Source: Cristatella mucedo
Lineage: Eukaryota; Bryozoa; Phylactolaemata; Cristatellidae
Direction of reading: 5' to 3'
Length of the DNA stretch: 64,000 bases
Assembly (NCBI GenBank): GCA_009760855.2
Contig: WPIO01000061.1
Coordinates: 2,031,001 to 2,095,000, forward strand
Positions 32,069 to 42,414 of this stretch are shown here, piece after piece; the first letter of the stretch is position 1, and each line of letters begins with the position of its first letter. The notes under the pieces are model-generated. The model had not been told where the DNA came from. It did not search any database and worked only from the letters and a program-made list of their open reading frames with translations. Position numbers and translations under genes: made by a program.

Positions 32069-32922
32069 GTCCAGGTTGCCAGCAAGGCCATCCAGCGTGC
32101 TGCTATAGACTACCTATACACGAGTAAGCCGCGGAAGTTTGTGGAGCTGGGCTTCTTATCGGTGGAGCAGGCCCGTGGGGCCGCGCAGGCCCTAGCCAAG
32201 GTCTTTCCCGCCGCGCGCCATCAGGTGGGCAGGTCCCTCCTCGGCACCCTGTCAGGCATACACCCGCTCATCCCCTTCTCGGAGGTGGTGAAGGCCTTCG
32301 TGCCATTTGCTAAGGCATTAAGTGAGAAGCAGGGCTACCTGCAAGGAACGAAGACCGATCGACTGGAGAGTCGCCCCCCGTCCCTACTCCTCATCTTATT
32401 AACCCCCTCTCCCAACCCCTTGTCGACACCCAGGTCCCCTCCCTCCAAAGCCTGGCCCCACAGGCCTCGGAACTGCTGCGGGGCTTCACAGCTAGCTTCG
32501 ACCAAGATTCACAGCGGACAGCCAGCCCTGAAGAAGTGCCGCTCTCGTCGTGGGCGCTCTCCTCCCTGTTCATCTCACAGGACAGCGAGGATGCCCCTCG
32601 GGAGCCGCTGGCCGAATACTCGCCGGTGGCCCCCGAGTCGCCCCCTCCCACTAACGTAGACGAGAGCTCCTTGTACTCCCTCACGTCAACCATCCAGCCG
32701 GCTGGCCAAGCAGAGTCGGCTAAGCCCAAAGCCAAGGGCAAGCAGGGTGTGGCCGTCAAGACCCTGTCAGAGGTAAAGCGAAACCGCCTAGAAATGCCAA
32801 ACCCTAGGCTACAGGCGGAGGAGGAGGATGAGCTGGCAGACAGGGAAGACACCCAGACCCGAACTCCCCGGCCTCTTTTGTCCTACGGTGGACCCAGTCC
32901 TTCGCTAATTCCATCGCGGTGA
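32069..32922 (+). pseudogene. Family b ORF1, knuckle cluster deleted (E6)
   Basis: Readable block AIDYLYTSKPRKFVELGFL, QALAKVFPAARHQVGRSLL and IPFSEVVKAFVPFAKALSE. Sequence then jumps from the QGYLQGTK segment to the Ser/Pro-rich C-terminal part (32,385 on), so all CCHC knuckles present in E4, E7 and E8 are lost. The acidic tail (32,536-32,922) is open and ends PSLIPSR. Confidence 0.7.
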
Positions 32923-34670
32923 AGGACTGGGGTCTCTTCTGTGCCCTCGTTGACCAGATGTCGGCCGAATGGCTTATTCTGGGCAGACGTCAGGTGGAGC
33001 AGAGGAGGAAACTTTGCTCCCCCATTGACCGGAGAGAGAGCGCTAGCAAGGCTCAGAGAGACGCTCCACGGCCTCCCCGTCCCCCTAGTCGAGGCTAGAA
33101 CCCCAAGGGAGCGGCACATCTGCAGCGAATGTACCGCTCAAGCAGGAAGCGAGCAGTCCGCAGCATGCTCAACCCGGTCCAGACGCTCTACTCAGGGGAC
33201 CTCGCTGCATGCCGTAGCTTTTGGGAGGCAGAGGCCGTGGTCCACACCGTGGACGCACAGCGACTGCAACGTGCCCTACTCAAGGCGTCGCCGCCGAGAG
33301 AGCAGCTCTCGAACCCGATTCTCCTTATCCCACACTCCCCTTCGGAAGTGGCAAAAAACTGAAGAAGGCTAGCAACACTTCCCCGGGAGTGGACCGGCTA
33401 GAATACCGGCACCTCAAGGCGGTGGACGCACAAGCCACTCTCCTAGCGATCGTCCTCAATGGCAGCCTCGAGTTTGGTGACGTGCCCCCCCCCCCTGCGT
33501 GGAAGACGGCCCATACGGTCCTAATGCATAAGAAAGCGGACCCAAAGGTGCCGGGAAACTTCCAGCCGCTCGCTCCTGCCGACATTGTATAAACTCTTGT
33601 CGGGCTCTTTGGCCACGAGGTTGTCGCTGCTGCTGCGGGAGAGTGCTGTCCCTGCAGCAGAAAGCCTTTCTTCCGGGTTGCGAAGGCTGCCAGGAGCAGA
33701 ACTTCCTTGTCGAGTTGGCCCTGAGGGTTGCGACCAAGAGGAAACGCACTTTATGCGGAGCCTTCTTGGACCTCCAAAATGCATTGGCCAGCGTGCCACA
33801 CGAGGCGCAATACTCCACCCTTGCCCACTTGGGCGTGGAGGAGCTCTTTGTGGGCTTCGTCCGCTACATATATGCGGGGGGGGGGGGCACGATTGCGGTG
33901 AGAATTGGCTCGACCTCCCTGGATCCGTTCCCAGCTTCTGCGGGTGTCCGCCAGGGCGACCCGCTCTCACCCATCCTTTTTGATGTGGTGATGGAGCCGC
34001 TTGTCAGAAGGCTATCAGCTCGGATGGAGAGGCATGGATATGCCCTGGGCTCGGCCAAGATCTTTGTGCTTTGGCCGACGATCTGGCCATTTTCTCGAAT
34101 TCGTCGTGCTCCCTCCAGCGCCAGCTCGATCGAGCACACCGGGCTGCCTCGAGCATTGGCCATAAGTTCAGGCCGGAAAAGTGCAGGACGCTGGTGCGTT
34201 ACCCGGCGGCGTCGGAGAGCTTGGCATTCACCATCGCCGGCTCCCCGATTCCAATGCTGGGGGACGAGGAGGTGCACCTATACCTAGGTGCCCCCCAGGG
34301 CTTTGCATACCCCCGGGTGGAGGTAGAGACGGCGATCTCCCTCCTCACCCGGGATATAGCTCTGCTCCAGACGTCCCTGCTGGCTACGTGGCAAAAAATG
34401 GACGCCCTACCCACGTTACTTATGCCCAGATTGGAGTGTCTGGCACGTGCGAAATGGCTCCAAAAAGAGTTACTCGTCCCAGTCGACAGAGCGGTCAAGG
34501 ACTTCTGCAGGTCGGTTTGCTCCCTTCCTGACAGAGCCACTGTGGGCTTCTTTCACGCCTCACGCTCCAGTGGTGGCCTTGGCCTCCTCCCGCTCTCGCA
34601 GGATGTGGACAGTCTTCGTGCCACGCAGGCGTGCCGTGCCGCATGCTGTCCTCTCCGGACTGGACGGTAG
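32900..34670 (+). pseudogene. Family b ORF2, N-terminal region and RT (E6)
   Basis: N-terminal part: WTQSFANSIAVKDWGLFC, MSAEWLILGRRQVEQRRK, LQRMYRSSRKRAVRSMLNP. RT: SNTSPGVDRLEYRHLKAVD, AWKTAHTVLMHKKADPKVPG (a poly-C run at 33,487-33,496 is next to it), QQKAFLPGCEGCQEQNFLVE, CGAFLDLQNALASVPHE, a poly-G run at 33,877-33,888, then GVRQGDPLSPILFDVVMEP. A one-base shift just before ADDLAIF (34,074) breaks the frame; thereafter it is open to 34,670. Confidence 0.85.
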
Positions 34671-35527
34671 CAGGAGTCGCTCTGGAGGGACTCGACGGAG
34701 CCATCAAAGTACTCAGAGGAACACCCTCGGACGAGGCCAGGACCATCTTCCTTTCGGGCGGTTCCTTCGAACATGCCGCACACGCGGGTTCGAGTTCGCT
34801 CTGGTCAGAGGCCCACCAGGCGCTCAAACGCCTGGGTGTCGGGGCTCGGTACGCCGATGAGAAGATCCAGCTCCACTGGATCGAAGGAGACCATGAGCGC
34901 CCCCAGTTTGCGCCTCCCAACATGGTCTCCACCATCAGGCAGGATCTGGCCAAGTCATGGGCCGCAGATTTGCGTGCGATGCGTGACCAGGGGAAAGTGG
35001 CTCACTGTCTGGCAACAGACAGCCACAGTAACCACACCCACTTCTTCTTTTCGGGCCTCGGTGTCACTTTTGCTGCTTGGAGCTTTGTTTTCCGTGCCAG
35101 GCTTGACCTCCTGCCGGTGGCATCTGCCAGGGCCAGGTTTGACCCCACGTCGGAGCACCTCTGCCGCAAGGGCAGCGGCCAGCGTGAGACGCTGCCGCAT
35201 GTCCTGAACAATTGCCCAGGCATGATGGTCGCCATAACCGAACGGCACGGCACGGTCCTGAACCGGCTCCTGGAGGCACTGCCCTGGGCACTGAGGAGGC
35301 ACGCCCGAGTCGACCAGCACCACGAGCTCGACCCGGTCCCGCTACGTTGCCCGGACCTTGTCATCGACACGGGCGCCTACGCAGTAGTGGTAGACGTAGC
35401 GGTCCCGTTCGACAACAGGGAGCTTGCGCTGGAAGCCGCGGCTGAGAGGAAGCTCCTCAAATACACCGAGCTGGTGGAGGAGCTTGGTGTCCGAGGGCAC
35501 AGGTGTAACACTGAGCATTCGTCGTAG
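34631..35527 (+). pseudogene. Family b ORF2, REL endonuclease region (E6)
   Basis: 298 open codons. Includes GGSFEHAAHAGSSSLWSEAH, the KVAHCLATDSHSNHTHFFF block, then the zinc cluster as CRKGSGQRETLPHVLNNC, where the second Cys of CX3CX7HX4C has become Ser. The endonuclease core is present: RCPDLVIDTGAYAVVVDVAV with Pro-Asp and the distal Asp, then ERKLLKYTELVEEL. REL enzymes nick one chosen site and the cleaved end primes copying. A shift at about 35,500 ends the frame early. The Cys loss suggests inactivity. Confidence 0.85.
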
Positions 35528-35632
35528 GTTCTCTTGGCTCCTGGCACCCGGAGAATGAGCGGACCCTGGCAGCCCTCAGGGTGAGCTAGTGCCACCGTAG
35601 GCTTCTCAGGAAGCTCTGCGTAACTGACGCCG

Positions 35633-36011
35633 TATCTCCCTTGACGGTGCCTGGTGGTCGGTGGCTGGCGGTTGCTGGACGGTGGCTGGTGGTTCCTGGT
35701 CGGCGGCCGGTGGTCGGAGCTCTTCAGTCGGCGGTTCGAGTTCCTGGTCGTCGACTCGACACTCTCCTCTGCCGGTGGTGCCACCCCTGGACCTGGAGTC
35801 GTCCTCGGTGTAGGACTTCCTCCCTCATCGACAGGAGGCCCTGGACCTCTGGAGCGGAGACGTCTGCCCTCTACGGCTGCGGATCCCTCTGGAGGAACTC
35901 GACCTCCGGACCTCGAGGAAAAAGGCAGGAGCAAGTACTCTTTTGTGTGTGCTTGCCTAGTTCTACCTGACGGCCTCACCTCCCCTCGGCCATTGTACTA
36001 TATCCGGGCTT
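35633..36011 (+). repeat. GC-rich region with GGTGGCTGGTGG-type minisatellite
   Basis: 35,647-35,760 is built of imperfect GGTGGYTGGYGGTT-like words; the rest is GC-rich without recognised coding. It may be the 5' UTR of family c. A GTACTATATC|CGG sequence at 35,996-36,007 faintly resembles the U2 5' junction seen at 47,431, so the real family c 5' end could be at about 36,006. This is uncertain. Confidence 0.4.
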
Positions 36012-37558
36012 GTGGAGTTGTGTGAGGACCCATTTGCCTCGGGGCAGTCGGCCTTGGACTGCCGCGAGTACCCGACCCCGGCAGAGTCGGTGACGCTGTT
36101 CTCCACCCCTGGTGCAAAGCACCCGACTGTTACACCGAGTCAACCCCCTGTTTGCGGCTCTCAGCCGGCGGCTAAGGCAGGATGTTCGACAATGGCGGCC
36201 GAGGCCGGTGGCCGGGAAGGCCCGAGCACCGCTGTTCCTGCGGCAACCCCGAGGCCGGCTTTAGGCCAGAGCCCCTCAGCGGAGATAGAGCCCGCTCATG
36301 CGGCTTACCCCCTCCGTTGGGGGCCGGCTCGCGCTCGTGGGCTAACCCGGCTGCCTTCAGTCAATCCCACCCCTCCTCCAGAGCCTGCGTGCTCGCCATG
36401 GAGAGAGGTGGCTCTTCTGCTGAGCATCTGCCTGCCGTCGACTTAGCCCCTTGGCTGGCTACCAAGGCGGTGGTCACGCCTGTCGAGCCCAGCACCGTGG
36501 AGCTCCGCCCGGAGACCGGCTGCGACCTGGAGGCAGTCATCGAGGACGTGCTGTCACGCTTCGGTTCTCGCCTCCATACGCTCGCGGTGATGCTCGAGCC
36601 TGAGCACCGCCGCGGAGGTCGCCCTGCCATTGTGCACATGCTGGCGCTTCGCCCGGCAGATGTTCCTGCCATCGCCGCCGACCTGTCCGCCAAGTATGGC
36701 TCCGTGCGTGATCTCGGCGTTCAGCATGTCGAGGTCACGATTGAGTGCCCGCTTATATGCTCCGCAGGCGATCCACTCCGTGCCGCCCTCCTTCCGTTCG
36801 GAGACGTGCACTCCCTCGTACGGGTTCGCCACCCGAAGTACGAGGTGCTCACGTTTACTCGAAAGGCGGTGATGTCCCTGCGACCTCATATACCGCCGGT
36901 TCACCCGATGGCAGCGGGCAGGTGTGCGGTGGCCTACAGAGGCCGCCCCGCAGGATGACAGGAATGCGGCTCTCCCTCGCACGACGCGGGGAAGTGCCCG
37001 GCCGCCTGCTGCTTCAGGTGCGGCGCCCTGGGGCACATGAGCTCCAAGTGCGAAAAGCCCGCGTGGTGCAGCAGATGCCGCCGCCAGGGTCATGCAGCCC
37101 GCCAGTGTCCGGGCCCGGAGACGGCGGCCGCTGCGCCTGCGGCGCCTGCCGTCTCTGCAGCCCCGGCCTCCCGTCGTCCGTCAGCTCCACGTGTCGTTCA
37201 GCCAACCATGACCGCCCGCCGGCTGCCCAGCCAATGGAAGCGGACGTCGCCGACGGCTCCACCACCGTGACCAAACGAGGACGGGGCAAGCGCTCGGCAA
37301 AACCTCTCCGCGAGGACGCCCGCCGCCGCCCCGCATCTGTTCGAAGCCGCCAACGCGTCTACTGCCGCCCGCCCGCCAACGACTACTCCTCGACGGACGT
37401 CACCGGCCCGCCACCTGCCGTCGGTCACCGACTCGACAGCTCCCACTCCACCGGGCGCCGACCGCAGAGTGGAGAAGCGCGCCTTGAACGCCCGCGACTG
37501 CGGAGACGACAGTGACGGCTTCGACGTCGACGCCGTGCTGTTTGGCAGCGACGCCTAG
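36012..37558 (+). pseudogene. Family c ORF1, gag-like zinc-knuckle protein
   Basis: The N-terminal part reads best in one frame to about 36,300 (STMAAEAGGREGPSTAVPAA). The rest is in the frame of 36,182-36,958: LAPWLATKAVVTPVEPST, ETGCDLEAVIEDVLSRFGS, PAIVHMLALRPADVPAIAA. A TGA at 36,956-36,958 stands exactly where the first Cys of knuckle 1 is expected (then QECGSPSHDAGKC). Knuckles 2 and 3 are intact (CFRCGALGHMSSKC, CSRCRRQGHAARQC). A second TGA is near 37,269. The frame then stays open to an acidic end (DDSDGFDVDAVLFGSDA) and TAG at 37,556. Confidence 0.75.
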
Positions 37559-37582
37559 CCCGTACCAATCGCCACCACATAA

Positions 37583-38230
37583 CTACCATATGCCACGGCT
37601 TCAGTCAATGAACCAGTGGCTCTGGAGGTGAGCGAATGGCCCCCATGCGACCTCGTATGCCCTTGCTGCGAGTGGCTCGTGGAATACGCGGCTGGATTGT
37701 CTAATCACGCACGTGACGGACACGACACACGGGCTATTTTTGTCTGCTTGCTCTGCGGCCACACGGAGCTCGACGCCCCGGTGATAAGCGACCACTTTCG
37801 GGTGGCACACCCGCCGCCGGGATCGGCTCCGCCGGCCCGTGCCCCATCGTGGCGCATGCCAGCACGGCCGCTCGCTAGCAGGCCGCCGGAATGCTGAGCG
37901 GCCTGCGACGCAGACCCGCCGACCCACTAGGCCGACGGAATGTGCCCCGCCGTCCGCCGGCGCCCGACACAATTCTGACAACGAGGCTGTCCTCGACGAG
38001 CTGGAGACCATGTCCCAACCCTTCGGCCTCCCAGCAAGGAAAAAGGGGCCCTCCGAGTTTGCCGAGACGTTCGTCGAACGATGGCTGCTGAAGGTCGCCG
38101 ACCGCAGACGAGACGGGGACTTCCGAGGCTTCCAGTCGGACGTCGTGCCATTGAGCACCGAATGGTTGACGCTCAACCGCGGCGAGCTCAACGGAAAGGC
38201 AGGTACGACGAGCACGCTGTGCCAATCTGG
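37583..38230 (+). pseudogene. Family c ORF2 N-terminus with C2H2 zinc fingers
   Basis: Opens right after ORF1 (25 bases downstream). It has CPCCEWLVEYAAGLSNHARDGH (CX2C...H...H-like) and CLLCGHTELDAPVISDHFRV followed by AH (CX2CX12HX4H). N-terminal C2H2 fingers are typical DNA-binding parts of R2/NeSL-type REL elements and probably read the target. No ATG precedes them in this frame. A TGA ends the frame at 37,897 and the protein continues in another frame (LDELETMSQPFGLPARKKG, FVERWLLKVADRRRDGDF). Confidence 0.75.
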
Positions 38231-39592
38231 TGAGCTTGCTCACGGACACGCTTCCACGTACCAGGGCGTCCGACGGCTGGAACCCCAAAGAAGCCTCCCG
38301 TCTCCAGAAGCTGTACGCCGTCAACCACCCGCGCGCATTGCGTGAGATCCTGCAGCCGCCGCCCACCCGCTACACCGGCGACCTGACCGCCTGCCGCGCT
38401 CACTGGGCGCGGGAAGCGGTCGCCGCCGAGGTCGACCCTACGGCCGTCGACGAACTACTAGACCGCTCGTTCGGCGAATACGACTCGACCTCGCGCGCCC
38501 GCGTCACGCAGGCGTTCGAGTCGAAAGACATCGTAACCCATCTGCGGCGAGCGTCCAACACGGCCCCGGGAGCCGACAAGCTCGAGTACCGGCACCTACA
38601 TGCCGTGGACCCGGGCTGCGAGCTCCTGACGGCCGTCTTCAACGCATGACTCGCCATCGGTGCCATCCCAGAGTCATGGCTCGAGGGGCACATCTTGCTC
38701 ATCCACAAGCGCGGCGACCCCTCGGAGCCTGGTAACTTCCGCCTGATCACGCTGCTCCCGATGATGTGCAAACTTATGTCGGGAGCACTGGCGGCCAGAC
38801 TCGCAAAGGACCTGCGGGAACGAGGAATCCTCTCTCCGCAGCAGAAGGGTTTCGTGCCAGGAATGGAGGGCTGCCTCGAGCAGTCCTTCCTCATGGAGAG
38901 CGTTTTCGAGACCTCCCACGACCACAGCACCGGCACGAAGCCCGTCTTCGCGTCCTTCCTAGACCTTTAGAATGCCTTTGGCAGCATCCCTCACGAGGTG
39001 CTGCTGGGGGCCCTACGGAATGCAGGAGTGGACTGCGCCGTTTCCCTGCTCCGAATGAGTCAGGCAAGGGGATCCCCTGTCACCCATCATGTTCGACGTT
39101 GCCATGGGGCCGGTGATCCGCTCGGCGGCGAGGGCCGAACGCCGGGGATTCGCTATCGGTGAGATACGTGTCGCCGTGTGCGCCCTCGCCGATGACCTCG
39201 CGCTATTCGCCGAGAGGGGCCGAGACCTGAGCGTGCTTGTACGCAAGTGCGCCGCGGCCACCTTTGGTCTCGTATTCCGGTCGGACAAGTGCGTGGTGAT
39301 CGCGTGCAACGAGCTAGGCGATCGACTGACGCCGAACATCGTGCTGCGCGGCCAGAGCCTGCCGGTCGCCACAGAGGGAGAGTCGGTGCGCTATCTCTGC
39401 GAACCTCAAGGTGGAAGCCAACCCAGGGAGGAAGCAGACAAAGCCTGCGGTGATCTCGTGAGAGGCATACGCAAGCTAGAAACCTCGATACTCGCTCCCT
39501 GGCAGAAGCTAGACGCCCTGAAGACTTTCCTACTGACGCGACTCGACTACCTCGGCCGCGCGGCCGAAATCATGCAGCGGTCGACGAAATAA
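38230..39592 (+). pseudogene. Family c ORF2, reverse transcriptase
   Basis: WNPKEASRLQKLYAVNHPRA, then RT: RRASNTAPGADKLEYRHLHA, TGA at 38,647, AIPESWLEGHILLIHKRGD, LSPQQKGFVPGMEGCLEQSF, FASFLDL then TAG at 38,968, NAFGSIPHEVLLGALRNAG. About 100 bases, including the QGDPLSP upstream part, are lost near 39,050-39,075. The frame is then open 39,089-39,592 with MFDVAMGPVIRS, the catalytic CALADDLALF (ADD at 39,188-39,196) and APWQKLDALKTFLLTRLDYL. Catalytic aspartates are kept. Confidence 0.85.
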
Positions 39593-40852
39593 AATCCGGA
39601 AGGCGATCGACAGGCTCGCGCGCTCGACCTGCAACCTGTCGAACCGATCCGCCACCGACTTCCCGTACGTACCTCGGGAGTACGGCGGCTTCAGCATCAC
39701 CGACCCGGGCATTAACGCCCGGGTCATGCGTGCCACGCAGGCCTGCCGTATGCTCGTCTCGGCTGACCCGGCGGTCAAGTTGGTCGCTGAGTGTCTGCTA
39801 GGACGTTCAGTCCTCATGCGAGGGAACCCGAGCAGCCTGGACCACATGGGCCGCTACCTGATCGGCGACCGATTCCAAGACTGCCGCCAGGAAGGCATGC
39901 GGTGCCTGTGGTCGCAAGGCCGCAAAGCCCTTGGCGCTCTCGGCGCCGCGGTCCTAGTCTCGGAGGAGGGTGTCAAAATAAAGACCACGCACCCCTCCGG
40001 GACGGTGGACGAGGTCAAACCGACCATTATGGTCGTCGCCCTGCGGGCGAACGCGCGACGACGCTCGAGAGACAGCTAGCGGCGCGTTACAACCAGGGCA
40101 AGGTCGCCAGATGCCTGCGGACCGACAGGTTTGGTAACCACAGCCACTTTGTGCACATGGGACTCGGGATCGCGCACCGGTCCTGGCGGTTTATCCACGG
40201 CCCGCCTGAACCTTATTCCCGTGCGGGTGGTGCGACGCTTCTCAGCTCAGACGGAGTCACTGTCGTGCCGCCACTGTGGTTACGAGCGCGAGACTCTTGC
40301 GCACGCGATCTGCCACTGTCCGCGGTACCTGGTGGACGTCAGAAAGCGACACGACGCCATCCTTGAGCGTCTCCGGAAGGCGGTCGGGGAGAAGTGAAGG
40401 CGCCACGTCGCGTCGACTCGCGCCACCCACTGAACCCGATCGCCAACCAGCGACCGGACCTCATCATCGACGACGGCAGGTCGACTGCCATCATCGCGGA
40501 CGTCACAGTCACGTTCGCCAACGATGAAACGGCCCTCGACCTGGCTGCCAAGAAAAAGGCGTCAAAATACCAGGGCCTCGCGGACGCTTTCACCCGACAT
40601 GGGTACGAGACCGTAAAGCTTGCGCCCTTCATCTTGGGCGACCTAGGTGCCTGGTGGCCGGCCAATGAGTGGTGCCTCAGCGCTCTCGGCGTCACGCAGA
40701 ACTATCGCGGCCTGCTGCGAAAGCTTTCCGTCTGCGAGGCGATCAACGCGTCTGCTGCGATCTGGTCGCGGTTCACGAACCGCGTGGTCGGCGACGACCT
40801 TGCTGGTCGAGCGGCCCCGGGGCTCGCACACCAAGGCCCGGCTCTGTAAAGT
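39593..40852 (+). pseudogene. Family c ORF2, linker and REL endonuclease
   Basis: After TAA at 39,590 the frame continues in pieces: REYGGFSITDPGINARVMRA, QGKVARCLRTDRFGNHSHFV, then the zinc cluster CRHCGYERETLAHAICHC (CX2CX8HX4C) at about 40,263-40,320. A TGA follows at 40,395 and a shift. The REL core is open 40,394-40,849: QRPDLIIDDGRSTAIIADV gives Pro-Asp and the distal Asp about 13 residues on, then AAKKKASKY with candidate catalytic Lys. It ends GLAHQGPAL at 40,849. Confidence 0.85.
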
Positions 40853-40884
40853 TTCTTATGTCTAAATATTAAACTATAGTAATA

Positions 40885-40978
40885 TGTTCTTATCAGCTTA
40901 ATATCTGATACATGGTCCATCGGATCGTTATGATATTAATCTGATTTTTGGAACTCGGCAAGGTGTCTGAGGCTTGCC
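40885..40978 (+). ncRNA. U2: U2 snRNA fragment flanking family c 3' end
   Basis: Runs TGTTCTTATCAGCTTAATAT through the stem IIa/IIb area to an intact Sm site GATTTTTGG (40,952-40,960) and half of stem III (GAGGCTTGCC). It is closer to canonical metazoan U2 than 23,298-23,455. It ends abruptly at about 40,978, where family b ORF2 sequence begins, so the U2 gene is cut on both sides. Confidence 0.92.
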
Positions 40979-41099
40979 CCAGAGGGCGAGAGCGAGGCTC
41001 CGCTGGATGCTGTACGGCCTTCCCGTCCTCCCGGACGGGGCTGGAACCCGAAGGGAACGGCACAGCTGCAGCGCCTGTACTGCTCCAACAATAAAGCAC

Positions 41100-41900
41100 A
41101 TCGTGTAGCCTCGAGCATCGGCCTAACGTTTAGACCTGATAAATGCAGGACGCTGGTGCGTCACCGGGCGGCGTCGGAGAGCCTGGCATTCACCATCGCC
41201 CGCTCCCCGATTCCAACGCTGGGTGATGAGGAGGCGCATCTATATCTGGGTGCCCCCAGGGCTTGGAATACCCCCCCCCCTTCCCGGTGAAGGTTCAGAC
41301 GGTGGTCTCCCTCCTCACCCGGGACATTGCCCTGCTCCAGCAGTCCCTACTGGCCCCGTGGCAAAAAAAGGACGCCCTCAGTACGTTTCCCATGCCCAGG
41401 CTGGTGTATCTGGGACGTGCTAAGTGCCTCCAAAAGAAGTTCCTCGTCCCGGTTGACAAAGTGGTTAAGGATTTCTGCATGTCGGTTTGCTCCCTTCCTA
41501 ACAGAGCCACTACGGCGCCCGGACCTTGTCAACGAGTCTGGGGCTCACGCCATGGTGGTCGACATAGTGGTCCCGTTTGACAATGGGGAGCTCGCGCTGG
41601 AGTCGGCGGCGGAAAGGAAGCTCCTCAAATACACTGAGCTGGTGGAGGAGCTTCGTGTCAGAGAACGCCACGTGGAGCACTGCGCCTTTATTGTAGGCTC
41701 CCTTGGCTTCAGGCACCCATAGAACGAGCGGACTCTGGCAGCCCTCAGGGTGAGCCAGCACCACAGGAGGCTTCTTAGGAAACTCTGAGTTGCGGACGCT
41801 ATAAATGGCTCGGCCAGGGTATGGCTGCGATTCATGGGCACTGCAGAGTGCCCACAGGAAGGAGCGAGGCAGACACAGGACTACTCGGCGCCGGCTGATC
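41100..41900 (+). pseudogene. Family b ORF2 remnants with internal deletions (E7a)
   Basis: Readable: FTIARSPIPTLGDEEAHLYL, LLTRDIALLQQSLLAPWQKK, KVVKDFCMSVCSLPNRATT, then a direct join to RRPDLVNESGAHAMVVDIVV and ERKLLKYTELVEELRVRE. The zinc cluster is gone. A TAG ends the frame near 41,720. The two deletions leave no functional domain. Confidence 0.8.
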
Positions 41901-42332
41901 CCGAGGAGTAACAAACACTGCCACAGACGGGCGCCCCGTCTTTTTCGGGCCCAGAAGTAGACGGACGAGAGATGCCCCAGCTCGAGGCCACACAAACAGA
42001 GTCAGCTACCCCCCCCCCAGGGGCCAGCTGGCCCGGCTGATTGGACCATGCGTGCGAGCAGTCCTTCTGGAGCTAGACAACTGCAGCCGGTTCGGCTGGG
42101 TGGTGCCGCCCTCTAACGTGCGGCGGCTATGTACACTGCGGTTCGCTCACCCGCGCAGCAGGCGACCGTGGTGGCGCCTGTAAGGAGGGTTACTCCCGAA
42201 AGGCATGAGATGCCCTTGCAAGTGAGTGCGACACCCGAGGTCTGGCCGCCTCCTGGTCGCAGTGTTGGTCTTGCCCGAGATGAGACTCGGCGTACCTAGG
42301 CCAGCCATGTACCCAACCGCTTCTCAATAATT

Positions 42333-42395
42333 TGCCACACCACTCTGTTTTTACCTACCAAAGGGTAGGCAAGAACAGAGCCCATTGGTGTGGCA
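42333..42395 (+). repeat. Strong stem-loop near the family b 3' end
   Basis: TGCCACACCA (42,333-42,342) pairs with TGGTGTGGCA (42,386-42,395). Inside it CTCTGTT pairs with AACAGAG and CCTACC with GGTAGG around an AAAG loop, giving about 23 base pairs. The right arm and loop region recur after the poly-A of copy E2 (20,905-20,950). It may be a 3' recognition structure for the element's RT. Confidence 0.75.
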
Positions 42396-42414
42396 CCACG
42401 TGTTATGGGGTTTC

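Larger units (their letters stand above)
32069..35632 (+). mobile_element. REL element, family b (copy E6)
   Basis: Enters within ORF1 (no 5' UTR), lacks the zinc-knuckle cluster through an internal deletion near 32,370, and has ORF2 with RT and REL. It is cut at about 35,632 just before the C-terminal extension, where unrelated GC-rich sequence of the next element starts. It has the longest open REL segment in the window. Confidence 0.8.
36012..40884 (+). mobile_element. REL element, family c, almost complete and inserted in U2
   Basis: Contains ORF1 (gag-like, knuckles), ORF2 with N-terminal C2H2 fingers, RT and REL, and a short AT-rich 3' UTR (40,850-40,884). U2 snRNA sequence begins immediately after. 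It differs clearly from families a and b in protein sequence and 3' UTR. Coding frames are broken by about two stops in ORF1 and several stops and shifts plus one RT deletion in ORF2, so it is dead but fairly young. Best match by features: the Utopia group of U2-inserting retrotransposons. Confidence 0.8.
40979..42414 (+). mobile_element. REL element, family b, heavily deleted (copy E7a)
   Basis: Starts in ORF2 (a GGCGAGAGCGAGGC block, as at 45,288). Near 41,090 it jumps to a point after the RT catalytic box, and near 41,513 from the thumb region to the REL core. It then continues to the 3' UTR and terminal hairpin. The 5' UTR of the next copy follows at 42,415 with nothing between. Confidence 0.8.

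Noticed and set aside
35377-35979. 200-codon minus-strand frame rich in Pro, Arg and Ser
   Set aside because: It is the antisense of REL coding sequence and a GC-rich minisatellite; composition explains it.
35990-36010. Degenerate U2 5' junction before family c (GTACTATATC|CGG)
   Set aside because: Too short and imperfect to call; kept only as a possibility in the description of 35,633-36,011.
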